Below, one piece after another: positions 54,798 through 63,737 of a stretch of DNA of 64,000 nucleotides. The translations under genes and the position numbers were made by a program. How positions within the stretch are numbered: position 1 is the stretch's first letter; every line of letters starts with the position of its first letter. Under the pieces are notes generated by a model, which saw only the letters and a program-made list of their open reading frames with translations, did not search any database and was not told where the DNA came from. Origin of the DNA: Bremerella sp. P1 (GTDB lineage Bacteria > Planctomycetota > Planctomycetia > Pirellulales > Pirellulaceae); contig NZ_CP118164.1 of assembly GCF_028748185.1 (NCBI RefSeq), positions 6,039,814 through 6,103,813 on the forward strand. The letters are read 5' to 3'.

Positions 54798-55625
54798 CTA
54801 ACGTTCTTCGATTCCAGACTTCTCGAGAATGAAATGGGCGAAGTCTTCCTGCTTCTGTTTGTCTTTACCAAAGGTACCGTGTGTTCCCGGGTACTCTTTG
54901 TAGATGATGTCACTCTCCGGCTGTTTCGCGTACTTGATCATCATGGAAACAAAGAGTTTGTTTTCTTCCTGACGGCTGGGATAGTCATTGTCGCCACACT
55001 GAATGAAGATTGGAAAGGGCGTCTTGCGCACGTGGTACAGCGGTGCGAACTCGTCCGATAATCCGGTACTCGCCGAGATTCCACGTTCCTTCCTGACAGT
55101 AAAGTGTGTAATCATGTGGCCACTGATCGGGAGCAGCCCGGCAATCCGGTCAACGTCGATATCACGTTTCTCGAGCCAGCTCTTATCCATGGCGATCATA
55201 GCGGCTAGATAACTTCCGGCCGACATACCACCGATGAAGATGCGGTCCGGATCTCCGCCGTACTTCTCGATGTTCTTGAATGTCCAGGCCACTGCGTCCG
55301 CTGCGTCGTTGAGATAGTCAGGGCATTGGGCCTTGGGACTTAGACGATAGGATGGCGCGACAAGACAGACGCCTTGCTTCGTCAGGTTAGGACCGCCTCG
55401 GCTTCCACCGACGATTCCGCCTCCATGAAAGTAAATGAGTACCGGGAATTTGTCGGACTGATCCCCAGGGAGATAGATATCTAGCTGACACCGTTCCTTC
55501 TGGTACTCTGTCCCAGTTTCGGGGCCGTAGTAAACACCTTTGTGAACCGTTTCGTCCTGAGCAGAAGCGGCCAAAGTGAGTGATGCCATGACTAAGATGG
55601 CCATGCACGGGATGATAGCTCTCAT
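54798..55625 (-). CDS. Secreted alpha/beta hydrolase esterase
   Basis: Predicted exported esterase or lipase-like alpha/beta hydrolase, 275 residues. The ATG overlaps the previous stop by 4 bp and starts a signal peptide (IIPCMAILVMASLTLAASAQ). HGGG at 67-70 is the oxyanion-hole motif of the hormone-sensitive-lipase/BD-FAE group, G-M-S-A-G contains nucleophile Ser135, and GTHGTFGKDKQ near 250 provides the catalytic His. It sits in an operon with sugar-acid catabolic enzymes, so it may remove acyl groups from an external substrate. Family clear, substrate not. Confidence 0.84.
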   Translation of the reverse strand: MRAIIPCMAILVMASLTLAASAQDETVHKGVYYGPETGTEYQKERCQLDIYLPGDQSDKFPVLIYFHGGGIVGGSRGGPNLTKQGVCLVAPSYRLSPKAQCPDYLNDAADAVAWTFKNIEKYGGDPDRIFIGGMSAGSYLAAMIAMDKSWLEKRDIDVDRIAGLLPISGHMITHFTVRKERGISASTGLSDEFAPLYHVRKTPFPIFIQCGDNDYPSRQEENKLFVSMMIKYAKQPESDIIYKEYPGTHGTFGKDKQKQEDFAHFILEKSGIEER

Positions 55626-56398
55626 TCGGTTCCCTTTCGATCGTTAGACGATCGTAACGTTGACAACATTCCCTTCGCGGCATGAGCCATCATTAAGACG
55701 TCCACACCAGATACGATTAGTGAGTAACCTCGCTCGATATATGGCTTGACCGATTCGGCCGAGACACCAAAGATGCCTAGTGGCATTTTCGCAGCGTCGC
55801 ACACTTTGGTCACGTGTTCGATTGCGTCCACGACGTCTGGAGCGGTCACTTCGCCCATCTTGCCCATACTGGCGGATAGGTCATACGGACCAATGAATAT
55901 GGCGTCGACCCCTTCGACTTTCACGATCTGCTCGATGTTCTCGACGGCTTCGATATGCTCGGCCTGCACAATAACAGCCACTTCGTCGTTGGCTGATCCA
56001 ACGTATTCGGTGAGCCCTAGTCCATATGTCGATGCCCGAGACAGGCCGACGCCGCGATTGCCGTTGGGTGAATAGCGACAGTATCGCACTACCGATTCAA
56101 CCTGTTCGACAGTATTCGTTTGTGGTGCGATGATGCCGGTCGCACCAATATCGAGTGTCTTCTTGATAGGAATCTCTTCCGACGCAGGAACGCGGACGAT
56201 ACAAGGAATGCGATGATCCACCGCGCGTAAGACGGGCAAGAGATCTGTCGTTTCGTAAGGTCCGTGTTCGGCATCGATAAAGAGCCAATCGAAACCGCAT
56301 TCAGCGAGCACTTCTGCGGAAGCAGGATCGGTTGAACTCACAATCGTTCCGAGTAGCGTTTGTCGCTCACGAAGCCTCTTGCGAAAGTCATGACTCAT
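55622..56398 (-). CDS. HpcH/HpaI-family class II aldolase
   Basis: Metal-dependent 2-keto-acid aldolase of the HpcH/HpaI group, 258 residues. The frame extends to 56467 but ATG 56398 is chosen because the conserved start FRKRLRERQTLLGTIVS follows directly. DAEHGPYET holds the catalytic acid/base, and VQAEHIEAVENIE plus IGPYDLSASMG carry metal ligands. Such enzymes cleave 4-hydroxy-2-oxo acids or 2-keto-3-deoxy sugar acids to pyruvate and an aldehyde. It is next to a fumarylacetoacetate-hydrolase-family gene, a pairing known from non-phosphorylated L-rhamnose/L-fucose-type routes. It overlaps the esterase gene by 4 bp. Confidence 0.88.
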   Translation of the reverse strand: MSHDFRKRLRERQTLLGTIVSSTDPASAEVLAECGFDWLFIDAEHGPYETTDLLPVLRAVDHRIPCIVRVPASEEIPIKKTLDIGATGIIAPQTNTVEQVESVVRYCRYSPNGNRGVGLSRASTYGLGLTEYVGSANDEVAVIVQAEHIEAVENIEQIVKVEGVDAIFIGPYDLSASMGKMGEVTAPDVVDAIEHVTKVCDAAKMPLGIFGVSAESVKPYIERGYSLIVSGVDVLMMAHAAKGMLSTLRSSNDRKGTE

Positions 56399-56451
56399 TG
56401 TCTTGTTCCGTGATTTGGTGTGATCATCACTGAAGTTGTTCGCCAGCGAGA

Positions 56452-57309
56452 CTAACGTCGACGGCATGGATTGGAAAGCGTTCCCAGGCCTTCGATCGTT
56501 GATTCCAGCAACCAGCCATCTTCAATGTACCTGGGTGGCTTGCGCCCCATGCCCACTCCATCGGGTGTGCCAGTGAAAATGATGTCGCCGGTTCTGAGCT
56601 CACAGATGTTTGAGAGATATGAAATCAGTGTGGGAACATCAAATATCATGTCCCGTGTGTTCCCGTCCTGCAGAGTTTCACCACCAACTTGGCAGGTTAG
56701 TCGAATCGATGAGATATCAACGGCGTCGGAAGTGGTAAGCCAGGGACCCATGGGAGCAAATGCCTCATAGCTTTTGGCCACACTGAACTGTGGTGGTTTG
56801 CAAGCAAGTTGAAGCGTTCGCTCAGAGATGTCCTGACCAACACAGTAACCCGCCACGTGTTTCATCGCATCCATCTTGCCAATGTTGCGGCCGCTGTGAC
56901 CAATGACCACCACCATTTCAACCTCCCAGTCGACCGTATCGCTGGGCAGAGTGACGGTTGCCCCTGGTCCCGCGATAGAAGACTGGAACTTGGTAAAAAT
57001 CATGGGTTCCTGCGGCGTAGCCATAGCGACTTCCTCACCATGCGCCTTGTAATTGAGGCCAATGGCAAAGACCTGGCTGGGATTAGGTACCGGCGACTGC
57101 AAACGATCGAATGACTTTTCGAGACTACCTGTACTTAGAGATGGGTCTTCCGCTAGTTCGCTGCTGGAGTACCAACTTTGGAGTTCGTCAAGCTGCGAAA
57201 TAAGTTGTTGATTATCGGAGGTGAATCGGCCGTCGGATGCTTCTTCAATGTCTACTCCACCTGTGGCCGTCACGATATGTGCGCGGCCGCCGATGTTTGC
57301 GATCTTCAT
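56452..57309 (-). CDS. Fumarylacetoacetate-hydrolase-family enzyme
   Basis: FAH-superfamily hydrolase or hydratase/decarboxylase of 285 residues, with AGGA 5 bases before the ATG. VFAIGLNYKAHGEEVA is the canonical core start, VDWEVEMVVVIG supplies metal-binding Glu residues, SYEAFAPMGPWLTT and the final FTGTPDGVGMGRKPP are further family marks. In sugar pathways, members hydrolyse 2,4-diketo-3-deoxy acids; others act on aromatic ring-cleavage products. Its neighbours (HpcH aldolase, NAL-type lyase) favour sugar-acid breakdown. It is 53 bp upstream of the aldolase and 45 bp downstream of a DUF1501 gene. Confidence 0.88.
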   Translation of the reverse strand: MKIANIGGRAHIVTATGGVDIEEASDGRFTSDNQQLISQLDELQSWYSSSELAEDPSLSTGSLEKSFDRLQSPVPNPSQVFAIGLNYKAHGEEVAMATPQEPMIFTKFQSSIAGPGATVTLPSDTVDWEVEMVVVIGHSGRNIGKMDAMKHVAGYCVGQDISERTLQLACKPPQFSVAKSYEAFAPMGPWLTTSDAVDISSIRLTCQVGGETLQDGNTRDMIFDVPTLISYLSNICELRTGDIIFTGTPDGVGMGRKPPRYIEDGWLLESTIEGLGTLSNPCRRR

Positions 57310-57354
57310 TCCAGTCCTTTCAAAGGTGTTGCTGTTTGCCGATGGAGGCCTAAG

Positions 57355-58635
57355 CTATGCAAACAGAGCCGCTATTGGCGTGCCTTGGTCGGTAATCGGA
57401 ACCGGTCGAGATCCATCGAAGAGTTCGTGGGCCGGGTTGACCCCCAAAGCTGCATGAATGGTGGCGTGGAAATCCGGAATTGAAACAGGGTTCTCCACGA
57501 TCTTTTTGCTTAGCTCATCGGTCACTCCGTAGGCTCCCTGGTGTTTTAGTCCGCCTCCGGCTAACAGTAGGCTGAAACAAGTACCTTGGTGCCCTCGTCC
57601 GCCACGGCCGTCATACGTGGCGGGTCGGCCAAACTCAGTGCCGATTGCGACCAGTGTTTTGTCGAGGAGTTTCTGGTTCTCGAGATCGGCGATCAAGGCT
57701 GATAACGCGATATCGAGTTCCTTAATGAGCAAGTGCTGGTTCTTCTGACCTTCGTTATGCGTATCCCAGCCCGTACCGTTGATAAAGTTCAGGTTGTGTG
57801 ACACTTCAATGAAGCGGACCCCGGCCTGAACAAGGCGTCGAGCGAGAAGGCACCGTTGGCCAAACTCACCCCCATATGCATTTCTCAAGTCGGCAGATTC
57901 GTCTTTCAGGCGGAAGTGACGCATGAAGTCTGGGCCGGCAAGTCGCATGGCTTCCGTCTGTGCTTCGCGATACTGCTCGATGACAGAACCCTTGGGAACG
58001 CGATCGGTCAAAGGCTGGAGTAGTTGTTGACGGCGGGCCGCACGATCGGAAGGCACATCTTCGGGGCGAGTAAAACCAGCCGGACCGCTCTCGGTATCCA
58101 CCAGATAGACAAAGCCGCCTTTAGCACCTAGGAAGCCGGGACCGCGACTCACATTGGGATACCCGACCACCATATAAGCGGGCACATCTGGATTGGCGGC
58201 GCCGCGGATGTGTCCCATGATTGAGCCGATCGATGGATAGGTAATGCTGCCACTGATGAGTCGTCCCGTATGAACAAAGTTCGTACCGAACGCATGTTCG
58301 TCGATGAGGTGATGATTAATCGTACGGATTGCTGTCAATCGATCGGCCAGTTTTGCCGTGCGATGTAGATGCTCACAGAACTTCACATCGGGCACGATAG
58401 TGTCGACTGTTCCGTATTCCGAACCTGCGACCTTGGGGGACGCTTTCGAGTTTCCGCGTTGTTTGGGATCGAAAGTGTCGATCTGCGCCATACCGCCGCC
58501 CAGCCAAAGAAAGATAACATGCTCAGCTTTGCCTTTGGGCACGTTGACGGCGGCGGGCGATGCCAGCAGTGAGGAGCCGGAAAGAGCAGCACCAGTCAAC
58601 GCGCCGGTTTGCTGAAGAAATGTTCGTCTGTGCAT
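57355..58635 (-). CDS. DUF1501 protein, GRGHQG subfamily
   Basis: DUF1501 protein of 426 residues with a Tat-like leader HRRTFLQQTGALTGAALSG. Landmarks are GGGMAQIDTFDPK, GWDTHNEGQ, GTEFGRPA and GRGHQG. The last replaces the GRDHW of the other DUF1501 proteins, so a conserved acidic residue is absent. It is very similar to the DUF1501 protein at 62405 (same motifs, most blocks identical), making the two recent tandem paralogues. It follows the cytochrome gene at 58678 by 42 bp and precedes the FAH gene, placing envelope and catabolic genes in one operon. Confidence 0.9.
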   Translation of the reverse strand: MHRRTFLQQTGALTGAALSGSSLLASPAAVNVPKGKAEHVIFLWLGGGMAQIDTFDPKQRGNSKASPKVAGSEYGTVDTIVPDVKFCEHLHRTAKLADRLTAIRTINHHLIDEHAFGTNFVHTGRLISGSITYPSIGSIMGHIRGAANPDVPAYMVVGYPNVSRGPGFLGAKGGFVYLVDTESGPAGFTRPEDVPSDRAARRQQLLQPLTDRVPKGSVIEQYREAQTEAMRLAGPDFMRHFRLKDESADLRNAYGGEFGQRCLLARRLVQAGVRFIEVSHNLNFINGTGWDTHNEGQKNQHLLIKELDIALSALIADLENQKLLDKTLVAIGTEFGRPATYDGRGGRGHQGTCFSLLLAGGGLKHQGAYGVTDELSKKIVENPVSIPDFHATIHAALGVNPAHELFDGSRPVPITDQGTPIAALFA

Positions 58636-58677
58636 CGGATAGATCCAATCTGAGTTGGGGCGTATCTCTCTGGTTGG

Positions 58678-61600
58678 TTATGGTGTGTAAATCCATTCGG
58701 GCGCATTCAGAATGGCCCACAGCACGTCTTCCATGCGGAGACGCCAATCGTTATTCAAAGCGTTGGTCGCAGGATCGCCACGCCGGGCAGCGACCTCCTT
58801 TTGTTGTGCCAGAGCGTTGGCTGGGCCATCGACGTGGTTTGACCAGCTTACATATCGAACTCGTTCACGTTTTTGGGGATTCGGTTTGACTCGTTCCGAC
58901 TCGGGAATCACGCGCGTGTCATATCCCTCGGACAGATAGCGTACGTAAAGATCTCGTTCAGCAGACGTTGGCCTACGCGTCAACAAACGCAGGAACATTC
59001 GGTCAACAAGCTGATCGACGGTTTGATCTTCTAGGGCAAGCTGTGTCATTCCGTGACGATCGCTTAGGCGAGTCAGCCAGATGCTCATGACCCCGTTGCC
59101 GAAAATTGCCGGCTGCAGAATGTTAGGTTCCATATCGCGCTGACTGCGTGGATCTTGACGGGCTCCACGCCAGCCATAGGCTCTCAGAACGCTAGCGACC
59201 GCGGTAACGCGTGGTAGTCCTAGACTCGGACGATCACGCTCATTGGAAGTGGAAGCTAACATCCACGAACGTCGTGGCTTCCCGAGGGTGAGCGCATTCT
59301 TAATCTCTCGTACGCTGTCGATGTCCAAACTGACTTCTTCCAGGTCGAACGGCGTCCCAGTGGCGTGGAAGACGGAATCGACGATCTGTTCGGCGGTCAG
59401 ACGGCGCGGGGCAGGAGAAATATAGAGCGGACTCGTTTCCGTCAAAGAAGGATCGGTAGCTCTCTGGTACGCGTGAGAAGAGAGGATCAATCGGCTGATC
59501 GCCTTCACATCGTACCCTGATGCGATGAACTTTCGCCCCAGCCACTGCAGGAGTTCTGGATGCGACGGACTACCCTTTTCCCAGTCAGAGAGGTTCTCTA
59601 CGAGGCCACGTCCCATTAGTCGCTGCCAGACGCGGTTGACCATCACTTGCGCAAAGCGTTCGTTCTGAGGTGCTGTGATCAAGGTCGCCAGGCGATCCCG
59701 CGAATTGTCAGGATGCTCGGCGAGAGCATCAGCAACCGACTCGTCACAATACCGCTCGAACGGCCAGGTCGGTTCGACCTTAGCACCGGGATTGAGCGTT
59801 ACCTCGATCAGTGGTTTGCGATCGGTTTGATGGAGTCGTCCAGCAGGGACACTACTCGTTTGGGGTAGTTGAATCACATCCTGCTTCAACAATGCTGCAA
59901 GCTGCATCAGGTCTTCCTGACGCGAAACGTGCGCCGGTGCATCGTGGCATCGGGCACACTTCATCTCTACGCCCAGAAACGCGGAGCTGACAATAATCCC
60001 TTTGGCTGCCATTGGAAGGTCATTCTGCGAAGCTGTGCCAAAACCTGCCGGTCCCCCAAAACGCTCGCTCCCCTCCATCCGAATCAACTCAGTGACGAAC
60101 AAATCTGCGGGCTTGTTATCAACCAACGATTCGTATAACCACCAGCGGAACGGGCCTGTGTTATTGAGTGTTGGGTTGATGATATTCGGGTTCTCGGCCA
60201 GCACATCAAGCCAGTAGCCCATCCAATGATCGGCCCAGCGTTGGTCGGCCAGCAGTCGATCGATCGCATTAATACGCCGGGTGTCAGGGCTGTCATTAAG
60301 GAATGCCGCGATTTCAACTTCAGTCGGAGTAACTCCCACCGTGTCCAGCGTCACGCGGCGTAGAAATGCCAGGTCATCCGACAGGGGCGTGGGCTGAAAG
60401 GTCTTCACATTGAATTGCGGCCACATCGCTCCGTTGTTGATCCAACGCTTCAGCAAGGCAACCTCTTCGCTTGAGAGCGGCTCGCCCTTGGGCGGCATCA
60501 CAACATCTTCGTCTTCTGATGTGACACGATCGATCAATGCACTATTGCCGGCTTCGCCTGGGACAAGTGCAGGCCCCTCAGCGTCGCCGCCCAGTAGCAT
60601 CGAGGCGTGATCATCGATTCGCAATCCACCAGCAGCCTTTCCACCCTGGTGGCAATCGTAGCATCGTTTCTCGAGCAGTGGTTGGATGTCTTTGAAGTAG
60701 TCGACGTCGGCTTGCTGGCTCTGTTGCGCCTCGGTGGCGACAGTAGCAATCCGCGCGGCGATGAAATGGTCGATCTCATTGTGAGCAGGATAACCGGCTG
60801 CCAGCTCAGGCACGGTGACCGGTTTTGTGCTGGCCAGCCAGTCTGCTGCAGCCTCGCGCCTTCTATTCCAGTATTCGCTATGCGATTCGCGGCACTTAGC
60901 TCTGGCCGCTGCATTTACCTGATCGAGCCACGCATGACGATCGGCGACATAGTCCTTCCAGCCAGCATCGTTGTAGGCAACACGTTGATTTCCCGGCGAC
61001 AACAGCGACCATGAGTCGGTCCCTTCCAGCGAGATCGCGGCAACCGTCTCACCAAGCTCGGGGCGTTGTTTGAGCTTTCCCTTAACGTTTCCGAGCATGC
61101 TTTCGAGGATCACGAAGTGCTCGCGACCAGAGGATTCAAACTCGCACCATGCATCGCGGTTTCCCGGCGGCACGAAACGGAAATCGGGACCGAGATCGAG
61201 GTAATCGTCCTGCACGGACAACGGCGTATGGCCTCCAGAGTCGAAATTGCGAGGTCCGTTTTCCAGAATCTCTTTTCCATCGATGTATAGCCGTGATAAG
61301 CCTCGGCCTCTCAGCAGTAGACGATGCTTTCCCTTTGGGAGTTTTACGATTGCAGACGCGCGAAAGTGAGAAGGGTTTGGGCGATCGCCTCGCACACCGG
61401 TGGAAATGTACTTGTGTGGAACGGCGAAGAACCCAAATGCGTTCTCCAGGTACGATTCGGTTACTTCGGGCTCTTCAGGCCAGCCGTTCGTTTCGGGCAC
61501 ACCTTTCTCGCTAATCTGTACAAGCACTCTTCCTGGTGGAATCATCTCGCGCGTGACGGCTGGCGGCGGTGGGATGTATTGGTATCGCTGAGCGATTTCT

Positions 61601-62358
61601 TCTGGTTCGAATCCCGAACGGTAGATTGCTAGATTGTCGAGCCAACCGTGGAACGAGGAACTTTCGCCACGTGTGTATCCGGTGCCGATGATCAGGTCGT
61701 CCGGGTCCTGAACTGGTGGCAGATCGGTCTTGCCTTCGAGATCCCATTTTCCCGCAACAGGTTTACCGTCGATCCAGGCCTTCAGGCTGTCGGCATTTCC
61801 GAAGGTGAACTGCAAAGCGACGTGATGCCAGCCTGTGGATGGAACAGTCGTATCGCTCCACCACCGGTGCCACGCAAACTCGCCAGTCTTGGGATGCTTA
61901 CTGGTAAAGAGAAATCCGAGTTGTGCTCCTCGACCAGTGTCTTGAAACCGAACGGCGTAATTCTGGTTGGTCTCAGGAAAATCTTCGCCATCTTTGATAT
62001 GCCGTCCTTTGCCAACGACATAGGCGACATTTCCGCGACCAAGCGAGCTGAACTTCACCCAGGTTTCAAAAGCGAAGGTATCACCAATGCCGAATCGCAC
62101 ATTCGTGAAGCCACCTCGTTCATGATCCTTGACTTCGATCGCACCCTCATGTCCTTTGAAGGACATGGCACGGTTTCCGGAATGAAACCCAGGATACTTG
62201 GGCGGTCTGGGGCCGTCAGCAACACTGCCGAACTTGCCCACCCAAGCACCGGGCGATGACGTCCCATCGAAACGCCACTCAAGAATTGGCTCCGTTGCCA
62301 CGGCCAGGCTACTGGTCATCAGTAGCAAGGAGAATGCGATAAGGGTCGGAATCTTCAT
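58678..62358 (-). CDS. LamG-PSCyt1-DUF1549-DUF1553 protein
   Basis: Exported protein, 1226 residues from ATG 62358 (an open frame to 62520 is disregarded; this ATG starts the signal peptide TLIAFSLLLMTSSLAVA). An N-terminal laminin-G/concanavalin-like domain covers about 45-235 (FAFETWVKFSSLGRGN, DNLAIYRSGFEPEEI) and a PA14-like or beta-rich region about 250-430. The PSCyt1 motif C-Y-D-C-H is at 566-570. DUF1549 from about 656 includes C-A-R-C-H at 801-805. DUF1553 runs from about 884 to the end. The lectin-type domain suggests glycan binding. It is paired with DUF1501 genes on both sides. Its C-terminus matches the partial gene at 63738. Confidence 0.9.
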   Translation of the reverse strand: MKIPTLIAFSLLLMTSSLAVATEPILEWRFDGTSSPGAWVGKFGSVADGPRPPKYPGFHSGNRAMSFKGHEGAIEVKDHERGGFTNVRFGIGDTFAFETWVKFSSLGRGNVAYVVGKGRHIKDGEDFPETNQNYAVRFQDTGRGAQLGFLFTSKHPKTGEFAWHRWWSDTTVPSTGWHHVALQFTFGNADSLKAWIDGKPVAGKWDLEGKTDLPPVQDPDDLIIGTGYTRGESSSFHGWLDNLAIYRSGFEPEEIAQRYQYIPPPPAVTREMIPPGRVLVQISEKGVPETNGWPEEPEVTESYLENAFGFFAVPHKYISTGVRGDRPNPSHFRASAIVKLPKGKHRLLLRGRGLSRLYIDGKEILENGPRNFDSGGHTPLSVQDDYLDLGPDFRFVPPGNRDAWCEFESSGREHFVILESMLGNVKGKLKQRPELGETVAAISLEGTDSWSLLSPGNQRVAYNDAGWKDYVADRHAWLDQVNAAARAKCRESHSEYWNRRREAAADWLASTKPVTVPELAAGYPAHNEIDHFIAARIATVATEAQQSQQADVDYFKDIQPLLEKRCYDCHQGGKAAGGLRIDDHASMLLGGDAEGPALVPGEAGNSALIDRVTSEDEDVVMPPKGEPLSSEEVALLKRWINNGAMWPQFNVKTFQPTPLSDDLAFLRRVTLDTVGVTPTEVEIAAFLNDSPDTRRINAIDRLLADQRWADHWMGYWLDVLAENPNIINPTLNNTGPFRWWLYESLVDNKPADLFVTELIRMEGSERFGGPAGFGTASQNDLPMAAKGIIVSSAFLGVEMKCARCHDAPAHVSRQEDLMQLAALLKQDVIQLPQTSSVPAGRLHQTDRKPLIEVTLNPGAKVEPTWPFERYCDESVADALAEHPDNSRDRLATLITAPQNERFAQVMVNRVWQRLMGRGLVENLSDWEKGSPSHPELLQWLGRKFIASGYDVKAISRLILSSHAYQRATDPSLTETSPLYISPAPRRLTAEQIVDSVFHATGTPFDLEEVSLDIDSVREIKNALTLGKPRRSWMLASTSNERDRPSLGLPRVTAVASVLRAYGWRGARQDPRSQRDMEPNILQPAIFGNGVMSIWLTRLSDRHGMTQLALEDQTVDQLVDRMFLRLLTRRPTSAERDLYVRYLSEGYDTRVIPESERVKPNPQKRERVRYVSWSNHVDGPANALAQQKEVAARRGDPATNALNNDWRLRMEDVLWAILNAPEWIYTP

Positions 62359-62404
62359 GGATACAGTGCTCGGCGGGAATGACGAGGAGTTAGGGCAAAC
62401 AGAC

Positions 62405-63700
62405 CTACGATGGGAACAATGCCGCGATGGGTGTGCCGCCGTCGGTAATGGGCACTGGACGGCCAGACTCGTGCAGTTCTTTGCGGGGATCAATTCCCAT
62501 GGCAGCATAGATCGTTGCATGGAAGTCAGGTATGGATACGGGATTCTCTTCTATCTTCTTTCCGTGTTCTTCGTCGGTCACGCCGTAGGCACCCATGTGA
62601 TTCAATCCACCGCCAGCGAGAATGAGGCTGAAGGCGGTGCCTTGGTGACCTCGACCACCGCGGTTGTCAAATTCCGCGGGTCGACCAAATTCGGTGCCAA
62701 CGGCCACAAGTGTTTTGTCGAGTAGTTTTTGCTTCTCCAAATCACGAATCAACGCAGACAGCGCGGTATCGAGTTCCTGAATCAGTATGTGCTGATTAAG
62801 TTGTCCCTCGAAATGTGTATCCCAACCTGTGCCGTTGATGAAGTTGAGATTGTGGGATACCTCGATGAATCGGACACCGGCCTGAGTTAATCGCCGAGCA
62901 AGTAGGCATCGTTGACCGAACTCGCCCCCATAGTCATCACGAAGTGCGGCGGGTTCCTCGTCGAGTCGGAAGTTTTGCATGAACTTCGGACCAGCCCAGC
63001 GGCGAGCTTGAGCCTGCAATTCTGCATAGTGGGCGATAACGCGTTCCTTCACAGGATGATCCATTGTGGCCACCAGACGCTGCCGCCGTTCAATCTGGCG
63101 TTTGGAGAGTCCGTCGGGTTGGGTAAAGCCGGCGGGACCACTCTGCGTGTCGACAAGGTGAACCGGAGAGTAGCTGGGGCCAAGATATCCAGGACCGCGG
63201 CTGACATTCGGATAACCAATCAGCATGTAGGCAGGTACATCTTCCGATGCCGCGTCACGTTGATGGGAAACGAGCGCACCAAGCGAAGGATAGGTGACCG
63301 TACCACTGATCATGCGACCGGTGTGGACAAAGTTTGTCGCAAAAGCGTGCTCGTCCACAATGGTGTGATTCACGGTTCGAACCGCGGTAAGCCGGTCAGC
63401 GACTTTCGCCGTACGAGAAAGATGCTCGGTGAACCGTACACCCGACACGGCAGTATCGACGCTTCCGTAATCCGTCCCGGCGATCTTCGGAGTAGCGCGT
63501 GAGTTGCCCCGGCGTTTCGGGTCAAAAGTGTCAAGTTGGCACATGCCGCCGCCGAGCCAAATGAAGATGCAATGCTCGGCCTTGCCCTTGGGTACGTGGA
63601 CAGGCGTCTCGAAGGAAGCGAGCAGCGATGATGGAGCTCCTGCCAACATCGGGGCGGCGATCGCAGGGGCGCTCTGGGCCAGAAACTTACGGCGATTCAT
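62405..63700 (-). CDS. DUF1501 protein, GRGHQG subfamily (second copy)
   Basis: DUF1501 protein, 431 residues from ATG 63700 (the open frame continues to a TTG at 63709). Leader NRRKFLAQSAPAIAAPMLAG. Landmarks are GGGMCQLDTFDPK, GWDTHFEGQ, GTEFGRPAEF and GRGHQG, as in the copy at 57355. Long identical blocks (HNLNFINGTGWDTH, GGEFGQRCLLARRL) show close paralogy. It lies 46 bp upstream of the cytochrome gene 58678-62358 and 37 bp downstream of the partial cytochrome gene, so two DUF1501/cytochrome pairs are in tandem. Confidence 0.9.
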   Translation of the reverse strand: MNRRKFLAQSAPAIAAPMLAGAPSSLLASFETPVHVPKGKAEHCIFIWLGGGMCQLDTFDPKRRGNSRATPKIAGTDYGSVDTAVSGVRFTEHLSRTAKVADRLTAVRTVNHTIVDEHAFATNFVHTGRMISGTVTYPSLGALVSHQRDAASEDVPAYMLIGYPNVSRGPGYLGPSYSPVHLVDTQSGPAGFTQPDGLSKRQIERRQRLVATMDHPVKERVIAHYAELQAQARRWAGPKFMQNFRLDEEPAALRDDYGGEFGQRCLLARRLTQAGVRFIEVSHNLNFINGTGWDTHFEGQLNQHILIQELDTALSALIRDLEKQKLLDKTLVAVGTEFGRPAEFDNRGGRGHQGTAFSLILAGGGLNHMGAYGVTDEEHGKKIEENPVSIPDFHATIYAAMGIDPRKELHESGRPVPITDGGTPIAALFPS

Positions 63701-63737
63701 AGGAACCAATGGTTTTGGGTGAATGATGGGGGTTGGT

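Noticed and set aside
62912-63502. 196-codon + strand frame, and a similar one at 61648-62259
   Set aside because: Antisense to DUF1501 and LamG-cytochrome genes; no start signal and no recognisable motif.
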